Source: CAVPOO01 sp963707015 (GTDB taxonomy: Bacteria > Pseudomonadota > Gammaproteobacteria > Thiohalobacterales > Thiohalobacteraceae). From it: a stretch of 64,000 bases of DNA. Positions 27,930-37,281 of this stretch are shown here, in pieces; within the stretch, counting starts at the first letter, position 1, and each line of letters opens with the position of its first letter. The stretch covers positions 1-64,000 of the forward strand of contig CAVPOO010000006.1 of the NCBI GenBank assembly GCA_963707015.1. The letters are read 5' to 3'. Position numbers and translations under genes: made by a program. Below the pieces are notes generated by a model, which did no database searches, was not told the DNA's origin, and saw only the letters and a program-made list of their open reading frames with translations.

Positions 27930-28806
27930 CAGCGTCGCCGAGCAACAGACTGGCGGTAGCGACCGTGCGGTCATGAGGGCACGCTTCCACAGCGGGCGCG
28001 GTGGCATCTGGCCGGTGTCACTGTCCGTCACCTTTCTGGCTGCGGCACTGAGCGGATGCGGCACCAGCCCCCAGCTTGATCGTGATGGTGGCCCTGCCCA
28101 GGACATCGATGTTTCGGAAATCTCCGATGCGGTACCTCGTGTGGAGCCGCGCAGCCGTTACGGCAATCCGCCCTCGTATGTGGTCAACGGCAAGCGCTAC
28201 TACGTAATGGAATCGAGCCATGGCTACGTGGAGCGTGGGATCGCCTCCTGGTACGGCACCAAATTCCACGGGCGCCGCACCTCCAGTGGCGAGCCCTACG
28301 ACATGTATGCGATGACTGCGGCGCACAAGACATTGCCGCTGCCTGCCTACGCGCGGGTAACCAATCTGCGTAACGGTCAATCGGCGGTCGTCAAGATCAA
28401 CGACCGCGGACCCTTCCATGAAAACCGCGTAATCGATCTCTCGTATGCAGCAGCGAAAAAACTCAGTATTGCCGGTGTCGGCACCGGGCTGGTTGAGGTC
28501 GAGGTCATCAAACCGGGGGAGCCCCAACCGAATTCGAGCCTTGCCAGTACACCCCAGCGGCCTGCGCAGGAACCGGAGCTCTACCTGCAGGTCGGCGCGT
28601 TCACCAGCGAGAGCAATGCCCAGCGTCTGTCCAAACGCCTGCAGGAGATGCAGCTTACGGCGGTCAGCGTTACGCCGGCGTATCGCGACAAGCAGCGCAT
28701 CTTCCGGGTACGCATTGGCCCGGTAGAAAGCGTCGAACAGGCAGACCACCTCAGCGAGGTGCTGCTACAGCGCGGGATGGAACATCCGCATGTCGTCATC
28801 GACTAG
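27913..28806 (+). CDS. rlpA: Septal ring lytic transglycosylase/lipoprotein RlpA (SPOR domain)
   Basis: RlpA cleaves denuded glycan strands at the septum. The protein has a lipoprotein signal with LSGC, a double-psi beta-barrel domain with ASWYGTKFHGRRTSSGEPYD and KINDRGPFHENRVIDLSYAAA, and a C-terminal SPOR domain (YLQVGAFTSESNAQRLSKRL) that binds denuded glycan. The first ATG (27913) has AGCGAGG six bases upstream and overlaps mltB by 17 bp. ATG 27973 would give a shorter, more typical signal peptide, so the start is open. Confidence 0.95.
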   Translation: MPNAANSVAEQQTGGSDRAVMRARFHSGRGGIWPVSLSVTFLAAALSGCGTSPQLDRDGGPAQDIDVSEISDAVPRVEPRSRYGNPPSYVVNGKRYYVMESSHGYVERGIASWYGTKFHGRRTSSGEPYDMYAMTAAHKTLPLPAYARVTNLRNGQSAVVKINDRGPFHENRVIDLSYAAAKKLSIAGVGTGLVEVEVIKPGEPQPNSSLASTPQRPAQEPELYLQVGAFTSESNAQRLSKRLQEMQLTAVSVTPAYRDKQRIFRVRIGPVESVEQADHLSEVLLQRGMEHPHVVID

Positions 28807-28920
28807 CACCCTGCCAGGGCGATGTTGTGGAAGGGGTCTCGGCGGGGCGATTGCAAATCGGCGCCCAGGGCTGGACAATTAGCACTTGAAATCTTGCCGT
28901 TCAAACTCACGAAAGGAACC

Positions 28921-30063
28921 ATGTTGCGATTTGTACTGACAGCCATCTGTTTGTTCTCCTGTTCGCTTGCTTTCGCCGTTGATACCGCGTCACTGCCGAT
29001 CCCCAAAGCACCGACGGTTGCCGCGAAGTCGTATCTCCTGATCGATTTTGACAGCGGGCAGATCCTGGCGGAAAAGGATGTGGACGCGCAAGTCGAGCCG
29101 GCCAGCATCACCAAGATGATGACGGCCTATGTCGTCTTCAAGGAACTTGCCGCAGGCTCATTGCAGCTGAACGACATGGTGACGGTGAGCGAAAAGGCCT
29201 GGCGAACCCCTGGATCACGCATGTTCATCCAGGAAGGCAAACAGGTCAGCGTCGAAGACCTGATCCAGGGCATGATCGTGCAGTCTGGCAATGACGCCAC
29301 TGTCGCCCTGGCAGAGCAGGTAGCAGGCAGCGAAGAAACCTTTGCCGCCTATATGAACCGCTATGGTGAAGAACTCGGTCTGACCGGCAGCCATTTCACC
29401 AACAGCACCGGCCTGCCCGACAAAGAGCATTACACCACGGCCAACGATATCGCACGCATCGCCAAGTCGCTGATCAGCGACTTCTCCGATTACTATAAAT
29501 GGTACTCGCAGCGGGAATTCACCTTTAACGAGATAACGCAGTATAACCGCAATAAATTATTGTGGCGGGATGAATCCGTCGATGGGATCAAAACGGGACA
29601 TACCGACTCTGCAGGCTATTGCCTGGTTACATCGGCGAAGCGCGGGGACATGCGGCTGATATCTGTCGTACTCGGCACCAAGAGCGAATCGGCGCGCGCC
29701 AGTGCCAGTCAGGCCCTGCTCAACTACGGTTTCCGGTTTTTCGAAACGCACAAGCTTTATGATGCCCGGAGTAAACTCACCGAGGCCCGCGTCTGGAAGG
29801 GCGCGGTCAATGAGGTGCCTCTCGGACTCGACAATACACTTTACGTGACAGTCCCGCGCGGCCGGTATCAGGCACTTGCCGCAAGCATAGAAGTCCAGAA
29901 AACGATCCTGGCACCCGTCGCTGAAGGGCAAAGCTTGGGATCGGTCCAGGTGCGCCTCGACGGGGATCTGCTTGCCGATCCCCCGCTGGTTGCATTACAG
30001 TCGATCCCCGAAGGCTCCTTCTGGCAGCGTATCATCGATGAGGCCATGCTGTATCTCGAGTAA
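28921..30063 (+). CDS. dacA: D-alanyl-D-alanine carboxypeptidase (PBP5/6 type)
   Basis: This 380-residue DD-carboxypeptidase trims pentapeptide stems in the periplasm. It has a signal peptide ending SLAFA, the active-site motifs SITK (Ser62), SGN (122-124) and KTGH (224-227), a C-terminal beta domain and an amphipathic membrane-binding end (FWQRIIDEAMLYLE). ATG 28921 has AAAGGA upstream. Confidence 0.97.
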   Translation: MLRFVLTAICLFSCSLAFAVDTASLPIPKAPTVAAKSYLLIDFDSGQILAEKDVDAQVEPASITKMMTAYVVFKELAAGSLQLNDMVTVSEKAWRTPGSRMFIQEGKQVSVEDLIQGMIVQSGNDATVALAEQVAGSEETFAAYMNRYGEELGLTGSHFTNSTGLPDKEHYTTANDIARIAKSLISDFSDYYKWYSQREFTFNEITQYNRNKLLWRDESVDGIKTGHTDSAGYCLVTSAKRGDMRLISVVLGTKSESARASASQALLNYGFRFFETHKLYDARSKLTEARVWKGAVNEVPLGLDNTLYVTVPRGRYQALAASIEVQKTILAPVAEGQSLGSVQVRLDGDLLADPPLVALQSIPEGSFWQRIIDEAMLYLE

Positions 30064-30100
30064 CACCAACCGTGATGGCCTCATGCCTTAGACCAACGCC

Positions 30101-30964
30101 ATGACCACAGCATTCCTGAACGGATCATTTGTTCCGCTGGAAGAGGCGAGGATTCCCGTGCTCGACCGCGGTTTCCTGTTTGGCGACGGTGTCTACGAGG
30201 TAATCCCGGTCTACGGGCGTCATCTGTTTCGCCTGCCACAGCACCTCAAGCGGCTTCACAACAACCTGCTCGCGGTCAGCATACCCGAGCCGATGACCGC
30301 CAATGACTGGGGCGACATGCTGGCCGACCTGGTGGGACACAATGCCGGCGAGGACCAATCGGTTTATCTGCAGGTGACACGCGGCGTCGCGCCCAGGCGC
30401 GACCATGCCTTCGGCAAGGACCTGCAACCAACGGTGTTCGCCATGAGCACGCCGCTGGAGGCATCCGATCCGGCAATCACTGAGAAGGGGATCGCCGCCG
30501 TAACGCTGAGTGACATCCGCTGGCAACACTGCCACATAAAGGCGATCACCTTGCTGCCCAACGTGCTGCTTCGCCAGCAGGCCATCGAGGCCGGCGCGAG
30601 CGAGGCGATCCTGGTTCGCAACGGCTTCGCGACCGAAGGCGCTGCCAGCAACCTGTTCGTCGTAAGCAATGGCCTGCTGCTGACCCCGCCGACAGGCCCC
30701 CTCCTCCTGCCGGGCATTACGCGCGACCTGCTTCTGGAGCTGGCCGTCGCAAACGCCATACCATTCCGGGAGGTGGATATTCCCGCCGAGCAACTGCAAA
30801 CGGCCGACGAGATCTGGTTGACCAGCTCCACCCGCGAGATCATGCCGGTCACCACCCTGGACGACGAGCCGGTGGGCACGGGAAAGTCCGGCCCCCTGTT
30901 TCACCGCATGCGCGACCTCTATCTTGCATACAAGGACCGTGTGCGGACCGGCGAAGCGGACTAA
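30101..30964 (+). CDS. dat: D-amino acid aminotransferase (class IV PLP enzyme)
   Basis: This 287-residue fold-type IV aminotransferase shows DRGFLFGDGVYEVIPVY, the PLP lysine Lys147 in HIKAITLLPNVL, EGAASNLFVV and LLPGITRDLLLELA. Placed between dacA and ybeD-lipBA, it could supply D-Glu or D-Ala for peptidoglycan. 4-Amino-4-deoxychorismate lyase (PabC) is a relative, but the sequence pattern and place favour D-amino acid transaminase. Confidence 0.88.
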   Translation: MTTAFLNGSFVPLEEARIPVLDRGFLFGDGVYEVIPVYGRHLFRLPQHLKRLHNNLLAVSIPEPMTANDWGDMLADLVGHNAGEDQSVYLQVTRGVAPRRDHAFGKDLQPTVFAMSTPLEASDPAITEKGIAAVTLSDIRWQHCHIKAITLLPNVLLRQQAIEAGASEAILVRNGFATEGAASNLFVVSNGLLLTPPTGPLLLPGITRDLLLELAVANAIPFREVDIPAEQLQTADEIWLTSSTREIMPVTTLDDEPVGTGKSGPLFHRMRDLYLAYKDRVRTGEAD

Positions 30965-31055
30965 TACTGAAACAAGGTGGACAGCACTGAGCTCGGCAAT
31001 GTCGCCTTGACGCCACGCGGATCTAACCTTGACCATCTGGCGCGGGGATGATCCT

Positions 31056-31334
31056 GTGAAGACGATGCCTGATCGCGATGATTCCCCCCTGCAGTTTCCC
31101 TGCGATTTTCCCATCAAGATCATGGGACACAATACTCTGGATTTCGAGGTGCAGGTCCTGAGTTTGATTCGCCGGCATGTGCTGGACCTGGGTGAAGGCG
31201 CGGTGCGCAGCCGCACGAGCCGCGGCGGCAAGTACCTGTCTGTCACCGTTACCGTCCGCGCCACCAGCCGTATTCAGCTCGACGCCATCTACCGCGATCT
31301 GACCGCCTGCGAGGCGGTACTCGTCGTGTTGTAA
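31056..31334 (+). CDS. ybeD: DUF493/YbeD family protein
   Basis: This 92-residue ACT-like alpha/beta protein shows [15 protein letters not shown], the central [23 protein letters not shown] and the final VLVVL strand, as in E. coli YbeD. GTG 31056 was chosen because it aligns with the YbeD start (MKT, then a short run before FP). ATG 31065 and TTG 31029 are alternatives. It is conserved between dacA and lipB; its exact role is unknown. Confidence 0.9.
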   Translation: MKTMPDRDDSPLQFPCDFPIKIMGHNTLDFEVQVLSLIRRHVLDLGEGAVRSRTSRGGKYLSVTVTVRATSRIQLDAIYRDLTACEAVLVVL

Positions 31335-31345
31335 GGCCTGTGCCG

Positions 31346-32020
31346 ATGACGACAGCCAAGCCGTTGCCGCACCCGGCGAACCCCACCACCTGGAAGGTCC
31401 GCCGGCTGGGCCTGCAGGATTATGAGACAACCTGGCGAGCCATGCAGGACTTCACTGCGCAACGCGACGCCGCCACCACAGATGAGCTCTGGTTTGTCGA
31501 ACATCCGGCCGTTTTCACCCTCGGGCTCAACGGCAAGCCGGAGCATGTGCTCGCCAGCAGTGAGATTCCGGTCATCAAGGTCGATCGCGGCGGCCAGGTC
31601 ACCTACCACGGTCCCGGGCAACTGGTCACCTATGTGCTGCTGAATGTCGCAAGCCGACACCTGGGCGTACGCGAACTGGTACAGCGTCTGGAACAGGCCG
31701 TTATCGATCTGCTGGGTGAGTTCAATGTCGTGGCAACAGCACGCCGTGAGGCACCGGGGGTGTACGTGGGCCAGCGGAAAGTTGCCGCCCTCGGGCTGCG
31801 CATCCGCAAAGGCTGCAGCTATCACGGACTGGCGCTGAACGTGGCGATGGACCTGTCACCGTTCAGTCTGATCAACCCCTGCGGATACCGCGGTATGGAG
31901 GTCACCCAGCTCAGGGATCTGGGCATAGACCTTTCAGTTGCGGCCGTATCTGAACGGCTGGAATCGCACCTCAACGAGGTTCTGGGCTACACTAGTGCAG
32001 CCTCAGCGGGAAACCCTTAG
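31346..32020 (+). CDS. lipB: Octanoyl-[ACP]:protein N-octanoyltransferase
   Basis: LipB moves octanoate from acyl-carrier protein to lipoyl domains. Seen are [18 protein letters not shown], the catalytic Lys in [10 protein letters not shown] and the catalytic Cys in [14 protein letters not shown]. The length is about 224 residues. ATG 31346 was preferred over GTG 31340. LipA, encoded next, inserts the sulfurs. Confidence 0.96.
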   Translation: MTTAKPLPHPANPTTWKVRRLGLQDYETTWRAMQDFTAQRDAATTDELWFVEHPAVFTLGLNGKPEHVLASSEIPVIKVDRGGQVTYHGPGQLVTYVLLNVASRHLGVRELVQRLEQAVIDLLGEFNVVATARREAPGVYVGQRKVAALGLRIRKGCSYHGLALNVAMDLSPFSLINPCGYRGMEVTQLRDLGIDLSVAAVSERLESHLNEVLGYTSAASAGNP

Positions 32021-32095
32021 CCGTGGTTCCCGTCTTGTGCGGGAACTGGGCCTGAGGACTGCGGGCACTAGCCGGCTTTGGATATCAGCAGAATC

Positions 32096-33061
32096 ATGTC
32101 AGATGACGATCTGAAACACCAGCGCGGCGCGGCGAAGACGGCCCGGATACCGGTCAAGATTCAGGTGACGGTCCAGCCGCCGCGCAAGCCCGCCTGGATC
32201 CGCGCCAGATCGCCGGCGAGCCCCGCCGTGCAGCGTCTGAAGGAAGTACTGCGCGCGCATCGCCTGCACACCGTCTGTGAAGAGGCATCCTGTCCCAACA
32301 TCGGCGAATGCTTCGTGCATGGGACCGCGACCTTCATGATCATGGGGGATATCTGCACGCGCCGGTGTCCGTTCTGCGACGTCGCACATGGACGTCCGGA
32401 CCCGCTCGATCCTGAGGAACCGGTGAATCTGGCGCGCACTATCCGGGACATGGGACTGAGATACGTCGTCGTCACCTCGGTCGACCGGGACGATCTGCGC
32501 GACGGCGGCGCGGCGCACTTTGTCGCCTGCATACAGGCCATACGCGAGCTGAATCCGCAAACCCGCATCGAGACACTGGTGCCCGATTTCCGTGGCCGCA
32601 TGGATCGCGCGCTGGAGATTCTGCGCCAGGCGCCACCGGATGTGTTCAATCACAATCTCGAAACCACCCCGCGCCTGTACCGCAAGGCACGACCCGGCGC
32701 CGATTACCAGTGGTCGCTAGCGCTGCTCGAGAACTTCAAGGCAGCTCACCCCGACGTGCCGACCAAGTCGGGGCTGATGCTGGGGCTCGGGGAATCCATC
32801 GACGAGGTCAGACAAGTGATGTGCGACCTGCGGGCACACAACTGTGAGATGCTGACCCTGGGTCAGTACCTGCAACCCTCGCGGCATCACCTGCCCGTGG
32901 AGCGCTTCGTCCATCCGGATGAGTTTGACGCGCTGGGTGAGTTTGGACGGTCGCTCGGGTTTACGCAGGTCGCCAGCGGGCCGCTGGTGCGCTCCTCCTA
33001 CCATGCGGATCAACAGGCCGCGGATGTGTTCAAGCGGAGAGAAACGCCCGAAAAATCATAG
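32096..33061 (+). CDS. lipA: Lipoyl synthase
   Basis: This 321-residue radical-SAM enzyme adds two sulfur atoms to octanoyl-lysine. The auxiliary cluster motif [12 protein letters not shown] and the radical-SAM motif CTRRCPFC are both complete, and the C-terminal SSYHADQ contains the Ser ligand of the auxiliary cluster. ATG 32096 was chosen over TTG 32078. It closes the elongation and lipoate block. Confidence 0.97.
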   Translation: MSDDDLKHQRGAAKTARIPVKIQVTVQPPRKPAWIRARSPASPAVQRLKEVLRAHRLHTVCEEASCPNIGECFVHGTATFMIMGDICTRRCPFCDVAHGRPDPLDPEEPVNLARTIRDMGLRYVVVTSVDRDDLRDGGAAHFVACIQAIRELNPQTRIETLVPDFRGRMDRALEILRQAPPDVFNHNLETTPRLYRKARPGADYQWSLALLENFKAAHPDVPTKSGLMLGLGESIDEVRQVMCDLRAHNCEMLTLGQYLQPSRHHLPVERFVHPDEFDALGEFGRSLGFTQVASGPLVRSSYHADQQAADVFKRRETPEKS

Positions 33062-33373
33062 GATGGATTTTGCAGTTGCTTGTTTGCGACCGCAGGGAGG
33101 GCGATTCCGGCAAATGACAAGGCCAGCGCCACACCGGCATAAGCAGGCCCCGCATGTCATTGCCAGGGCATCGGATATTCGCCGCCATATTCCAAAAACC
33201 GGCTTACTCGCCCGGGCCCGCATTTTAGGTGGATCCGGTCGCTCATGCGGTGAAAGGACGAGCCAAGGCCTGGTGCATCATCAGGATGCGGCATGTGATC
33301 AACAGCACTCGCGGTTGACGGTTGCAAAACCCTGTCACGCAATCAGGAATGGATTCATGGCGTGGCACCGCTA
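33062..33373. other. 312-bp intergenic region, nothing recognised
   Basis: This lies between convergent lipA and the RimK-like gene. I find no gene, no strong hairpin followed by T residues, and no repeat shared with the rest of the window. Confidence 0.5.
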
Positions 33374-34840
33374 TCAGATGCCGCGCTCCTCGATACGGCG
33401 CAGGAACTCGCCCATGATCAGGCGATAGAGTTCCCCCCCGAGGTAGCCATCCTCGACACCCCGGTCGATACTCGGATTGTCGTTCACCTCGATAACATAC
33501 CCCTTACCGTCCTTTTCCTTGACGTCGACCCCGTACAGGCCGTCGCCAATCGGCTGGGTCGCTGCCCGTGCCGAGCGCAACACGTCACGTGGCACCTCGA
33601 AGGTGGGCAGCGTGTCGAAACTGCCGGCGGCCGTACGCGCACCGCCGTGCTGGTAGATCTGCCAGTGGTTCTTGACCATGTAATAGCGGCAGGCATACAG
33701 CGGCTTGTTGTTGAAGATGCCGATGCGCCAGTCGAAATCGGTATAGAAAAACTCCTGCGCCAGCAGCAGCGCGGACTTTTTGAACAGGTCCTTAAGGCTG
33801 GCCTGCAGCTCCTTGCCATCATGCACCTTGACTACGCCGCGTGAAAACGAACCGTCGGGGATCTTCACCACCATCGGGTAGCCGAAGTCCGCCTCCAGTT
33901 TCTCGACCAGCCCGGTACTGCCCTTGTGCAGGATGTGGCTGCGCGGTGCCGACACCTTGCGGGTGCGAAACAGGTCAGCGAGGTACACCTTGTTGGTACA
34001 GCGCAGGATAGAGTCCGGGTCATCGATCACGATCAGGCCTTCGGCAGCGGCCTTGCGTGCAAAACGGTAGGTGTGGTGGTCGATCGCCGTGGTCTCGCGT
34101 ATGAACAGCGCGTCGAACTCAGGCAGGCGCGGGTAATCGCGTTGCTTGATCAGCTCGACATCGATACCGAGTTCGCGGCCGGCGCGGATGAACTGCTTGA
34201 GCGCCGCACTGTCGCTTGGCGGCAGCTTTTCTTCCGGGTTGACCAGGATAGCCATATCGTAGCGGTAACGCTTGCGCTTGCGTGCGCCGCGCCATACCTG
34301 GCGACTGTAGCGGTCCAGTGCCTCGGCAAAGGCGGTCTGCGCGGCGTCATCCAGCTCGCGCGGCGCCACGGCCTTGAGCGACACCACTTCCCAGAGCTGC
34401 CGAAAGCGCAACTTGATCTCCAGCACCGGGCAGGGGAACAGCTCGAACAGCTTGCGCACCAGGTCACGATAGGCGGGTTCAGGGGTGGTGCCAAAATAGC
34501 TCATGACCCTCAGCTGCTCGGTCTTTTCATGATCCGCAAGACTGCGTTCCAGTGACCCCGCCAGCTCGCCAAACTGCAACTGGTACAGCGCACGCTTGCC
34601 CAGGTCATTGATCACCTGCACCGAGGGGATGACGTGGTGGCTGCGTGCCTCCGCCAGCAACGAGCAATAGTAGCCATCCGCCAGATAGCGGTAGCCCTTG
34701 CAGAGGTTGATGATCCGCATACGTTCCGAATTGTTGAAGTGACCACCGTCCAGGTAGTCCTTGAAGCTCATGACCTGCTCGCTGGGATAAAAGGGCGCCC
34801 AGTCCTGCAGATCATCAACCACGATCAGGGTTTGTGACAT
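33374..34840 (-). CDS. RimK-like ATP-grasp ligase with N-terminal RLAN-type domain
   Basis: This is a 488-residue protein. The first 180 residues form the domain typical of long RimK-like proteins (VVDDLQDWAPFYPSEQVMSF, LCKGYRYLADGYYCSLLAEAR). The ATP-grasp ligase domain follows, with FIRETTAIDHHTYRFARKA, DDPDSILRCTNKVYLAD, the ATP-binding VVKIPDGSFSRGVVKV and the metal site VIEVNDNPSIDRG. RimK-type enzymes add amino acids, often glutamate, through amide bonds to a carboxylate; the acceptor here is unknown. Long RimK-like proteins are often found near GCS2-like ligases and M14 hydrolases, and both occur within 5 kb downstream of this gene's coordinates. Confidence 0.9.
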   Translation of the reverse strand: MSQTLIVVDDLQDWAPFYPSEQVMSFKDYLDGGHFNNSERMRIINLCKGYRYLADGYYCSLLAEARSHHVIPSVQVINDLGKRALYQLQFGELAGSLERSLADHEKTEQLRVMSYFGTTPEPAYRDLVRKLFELFPCPVLEIKLRFRQLWEVVSLKAVAPRELDDAAQTAFAEALDRYSRQVWRGARKRKRYRYDMAILVNPEEKLPPSDSAALKQFIRAGRELGIDVELIKQRDYPRLPEFDALFIRETTAIDHHTYRFARKAAAEGLIVIDDPDSILRCTNKVYLADLFRTRKVSAPRSHILHKGSTGLVEKLEADFGYPMVVKIPDGSFSRGVVKVHDGKELQASLKDLFKKSALLLAQEFFYTDFDWRIGIFNNKPLYACRYYMVKNHWQIYQHGGARTAAGSFDTLPTFEVPRDVLRSARAATQPIGDGLYGVDVKEKDGKGYVIEVNDNPSIDRGVEDGYLGGELYRLIMGEFLRRIEERGI

Positions 34841-35000
34841 CGAGTGCCGTCCGTTCGGCAGTGCTGTTTATAAAACGTCTGATTGTGCGCGCAGCCGGCA
34901 GGTACCGGCAAGGGGATTGTTCCCGCAGTCGCCAAGAAACTTTTCCTTGCAACCAACGTGCCCGGGTTTATGCTTCCCTGCTCTATATGCAGCTTGAACC

Positions 35001-36101
35001 GTGTCAGTGCTGATCTCCTCCACCAAACCGTCACCGGCCGTTTTTCCTGACAGCTACGCCGCGGCGCGCGCCCAGTGGCAGACATACCTGTCGCGTGCAC
35101 CACTGCCGGCCGGGACTCGCCACTTCCCGGTTAACGGCAGCTCGCCGCAAGGCATGACGCTGGCGACAGACAGCGCCTGGCTCGGACCGGAAACCGCCAC
35201 ACGGGTGCTGGTCGTGATCGGCGGAACCCACGGCATCGAAGGCTTTGCCGGCACGGCTGTGCTTTGCGATATGCTGACACGACTCACTGCCCGACTGCCC
35301 GACGATCTCGCCATCCTGTGCATCCATGCGCTCAACCCCTGGGGCTACGCCTGGCACCGCCGTTGTGATGCCGATGGTATAGACCTGAACCGCAATTTCA
35401 TAGACTTCAGTCAAGCCTTGCCGGACAACCCGGGCTACCGCGAATTGCGGGCCGCGCTGTTTGACGAGGACAGCACCCGGCGGCAGCAGGTCCTCGATGA
35501 TTACCTGCGCCAGCACGGCCGGACTGCCTGGGAAATCGCCATCAGCGGCGGCCAGTACTGCGACCCTCTGGGACCGTTCTACGGTGGCACAGAGCCGGCG
35601 CATGGACGGCACACCATAGAAACACTCATGAGCGACTACCGGCTGGCAGAACGCCGGCTGGCGGTCATCGATATACATACCGGGCTGGGGCCGTACGGTT
35701 ATGGCGAGATCATCTGCGATCACCCACCGGCATCGGCGGGCGCCGCCACGGCGCGCGACTGGTATGGCCCGGACTGTACCCTGCCCGCGCTCGGCACCTC
35801 CAGCTCGGTCCCCAAGCTCGGCCTGCTCGACTACGCCTGGCATGCCATCATGCAGCCCGGCAGCTGTTTCATCACGCTGGAATTCGGCACACTGCCGACC
35901 AGCAACCTGTTTGAGGTCCTGCTGCGCGACCACCGTTTCCGGGCCGTGCACGGCAACGAACCTTCGTCGCACCCGGGTTACCCGGCACTGGTCGCCGCCC
36001 TGCGCGCGCACTTTTGCCCGGCTGACCCGGTATGGCGCACGCAGGTTCTGGTGCGCGCCCGGCAGGTCATCAACGGGGCGCTGGAGGGACTGCAGACATG
36101 A
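35001..36101 (+). CDS. DUF2817 protein, M14-like zinc hydrolase
   Basis: This 366-residue protein of the DUF2817 family has the carboxypeptidase fold. Likely zinc ligands are His and Glu in IGGTHGIEGFAG and the later His in AVIDIHTGLGPYG; ILCIHALNPWGYAWHRR and DGIDLNRNF are also present. A C-terminal Glu (FITLEFGTLP) would be the catalytic base. The start is GTG 35001. It is transcribed opposite to its neighbours, 160 bp from the RimK-like gene, and stands between that gene and the glycosyltransferase. The substrate is unknown; an acyl amino acid or peptide amide is likely from the fold. Confidence 0.85.
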   Translation: MSVLISSTKPSPAVFPDSYAAARAQWQTYLSRAPLPAGTRHFPVNGSSPQGMTLATDSAWLGPETATRVLVVIGGTHGIEGFAGTAVLCDMLTRLTARLPDDLAILCIHALNPWGYAWHRRCDADGIDLNRNFIDFSQALPDNPGYRELRAALFDEDSTRRQQVLDDYLRQHGRTAWEIAISGGQYCDPLGPFYGGTEPAHGRHTIETLMSDYRLAERRLAVIDIHTGLGPYGYGEIICDHPPASAGAATARDWYGPDCTLPALGTSSSVPKLGLLDYAWHAIMQPGSCFITLEFGTLPTSNLFEVLLRDHRFRAVHGNEPSSHPGYPALVAALRAHFCPADPVWRTQVLVRARQVINGALEGLQT

Positions 36102-36204
36102 CGAGTAACGAGGTCAGGCTGCGCGCGGTCACGACAGAGCGAACAGGCGGTCATCAGGCTCTGCAGGCATATAACAGTCCCGGTCCATTCGTACCACCCA
36201 GTCG

Positions 36205-37278
36205 CTAACCGCCGATCAGCTCTGCAACCAGTTCGGCTGCCTGGGATGCCCCGGCGGCTTGCGGCCAGGCCGGACTTGGCAGCGACCAGCAACGTTCCAG
36301 TGCCGCATGGATGTCCTCTTCTGTCCGAGTCTCTCCGGGCAAGGCCTCGCAACGCCCGTGTGTGCGCAGCCAGTCGAGCAGGATGGGTTCTTCCGGCCAG
36401 TCAGGGCGCGGGAAATAAAACAGCGGCGCACCGTTGCAGGCACACTCGCAAACCGTACCATAGCCACACTTCCCCAGCAGACCATCGCTGCTGCACAGGA
36501 CGTCGGTGAAAGGCAGTTCGAGTGATTCGAAGCTGCAGATATCAGGACGCTCGAGATTCCAGGCAGCCGGCACAATCCAGCGAACACCCGCAAGCGATGG
36601 CCAGGGGCTGAGCGGAACACCGGTCCGCGTACCTCCCAGCGACACCAGGACGAGCCGCTCATCCCGGGACGCTCCGAGGCGTTGATTGATCTGCGCGCGG
36701 CGCTGCCGACCCAGCCGCGCCAGACAGCCTATGGGCACTGAATTGGCAAGTTCCGGCATGTGCATGGCGGGTTGCGGACACAGAAATGCCTCGGCACTGT
36801 TGTAGGCAGCTTCTATCTGCCCGAGGATGGCGGGTGCCTCGGGGCGGTCCGAAAAATAATGGCGGTAAATGCCGGCCCAGTTCAGGGAGCAGAGTGCAAC
36901 GCTGGGAATCCCCAGCGTCTGCGCGGCGGCAAGCGGCAGATAGGCAACATTCGAGAGGATGAAATCCGGGCGCAACGCCCTGATCCCTGCCGCCTCTGCG
37001 CTGACGCGCTGGTCCCAGTTGCGGTGCAATTTCGCGTAATCGCGTGCACTTTCCTCGAGATCGATCTGCAATGCCGACTGCATGCGCAGACCGAAATCGG
37101 TCTCGCGCGCGACATACTCGAAGGGTCTCCGGATGCGCTCTTCGAGAAACTGGCGCGGCACGGTCGTCTGTACGGTGACGCTCAGGCCCGGCAGGCGCTG
37201 TTGCAGGGCATTGATGACGACGGCGGTTTGCGCCGCATGGCCGAAACCGTGCGGCGTGATGGTTACCAGAAGGCGCAC
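36205..37278 (-). CDS. GT-B fold glycosyltransferase-like protein
   Basis: This 357-residue protein has the two Rossmann-like halves of GT-B enzymes. The N-terminus MRLLVTITPHGFGHAAQTAVV carries the HGFGH loop seen in GT28-like proteins. The second half has VLVSLGGTRTG, then CSSDGLLGKCGYGTVCECACNGAPLFYFPRP, where a nucleotide-sugar site is expected. No signal or membrane segment is seen. It follows the M14 gene by three bases, so the two are surely co-transcribed. The donor and acceptor sugars are unknown. Confidence 0.8.
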   Translation of the reverse strand: MRLLVTITPHGFGHAAQTAVVINALQQRLPGLSVTVQTTVPRQFLEERIRRPFEYVARETDFGLRMQSALQIDLEESARDYAKLHRNWDQRVSAEAAGIRALRPDFILSNVAYLPLAAAQTLGIPSVALCSLNWAGIYRHYFSDRPEAPAILGQIEAAYNSAEAFLCPQPAMHMPELANSVPIGCLARLGRQRRAQINQRLGASRDERLVLVSLGGTRTGVPLSPWPSLAGVRWIVPAAWNLERPDICSFESLELPFTDVLCSSDGLLGKCGYGTVCECACNGAPLFYFPRPDWPEEPILLDWLRTHGRCEALPGETRTEEDIHAALERCWSLPSPAWPQAAGASQAAELVAELIGG

Positions 37279-37281
37279 GCG

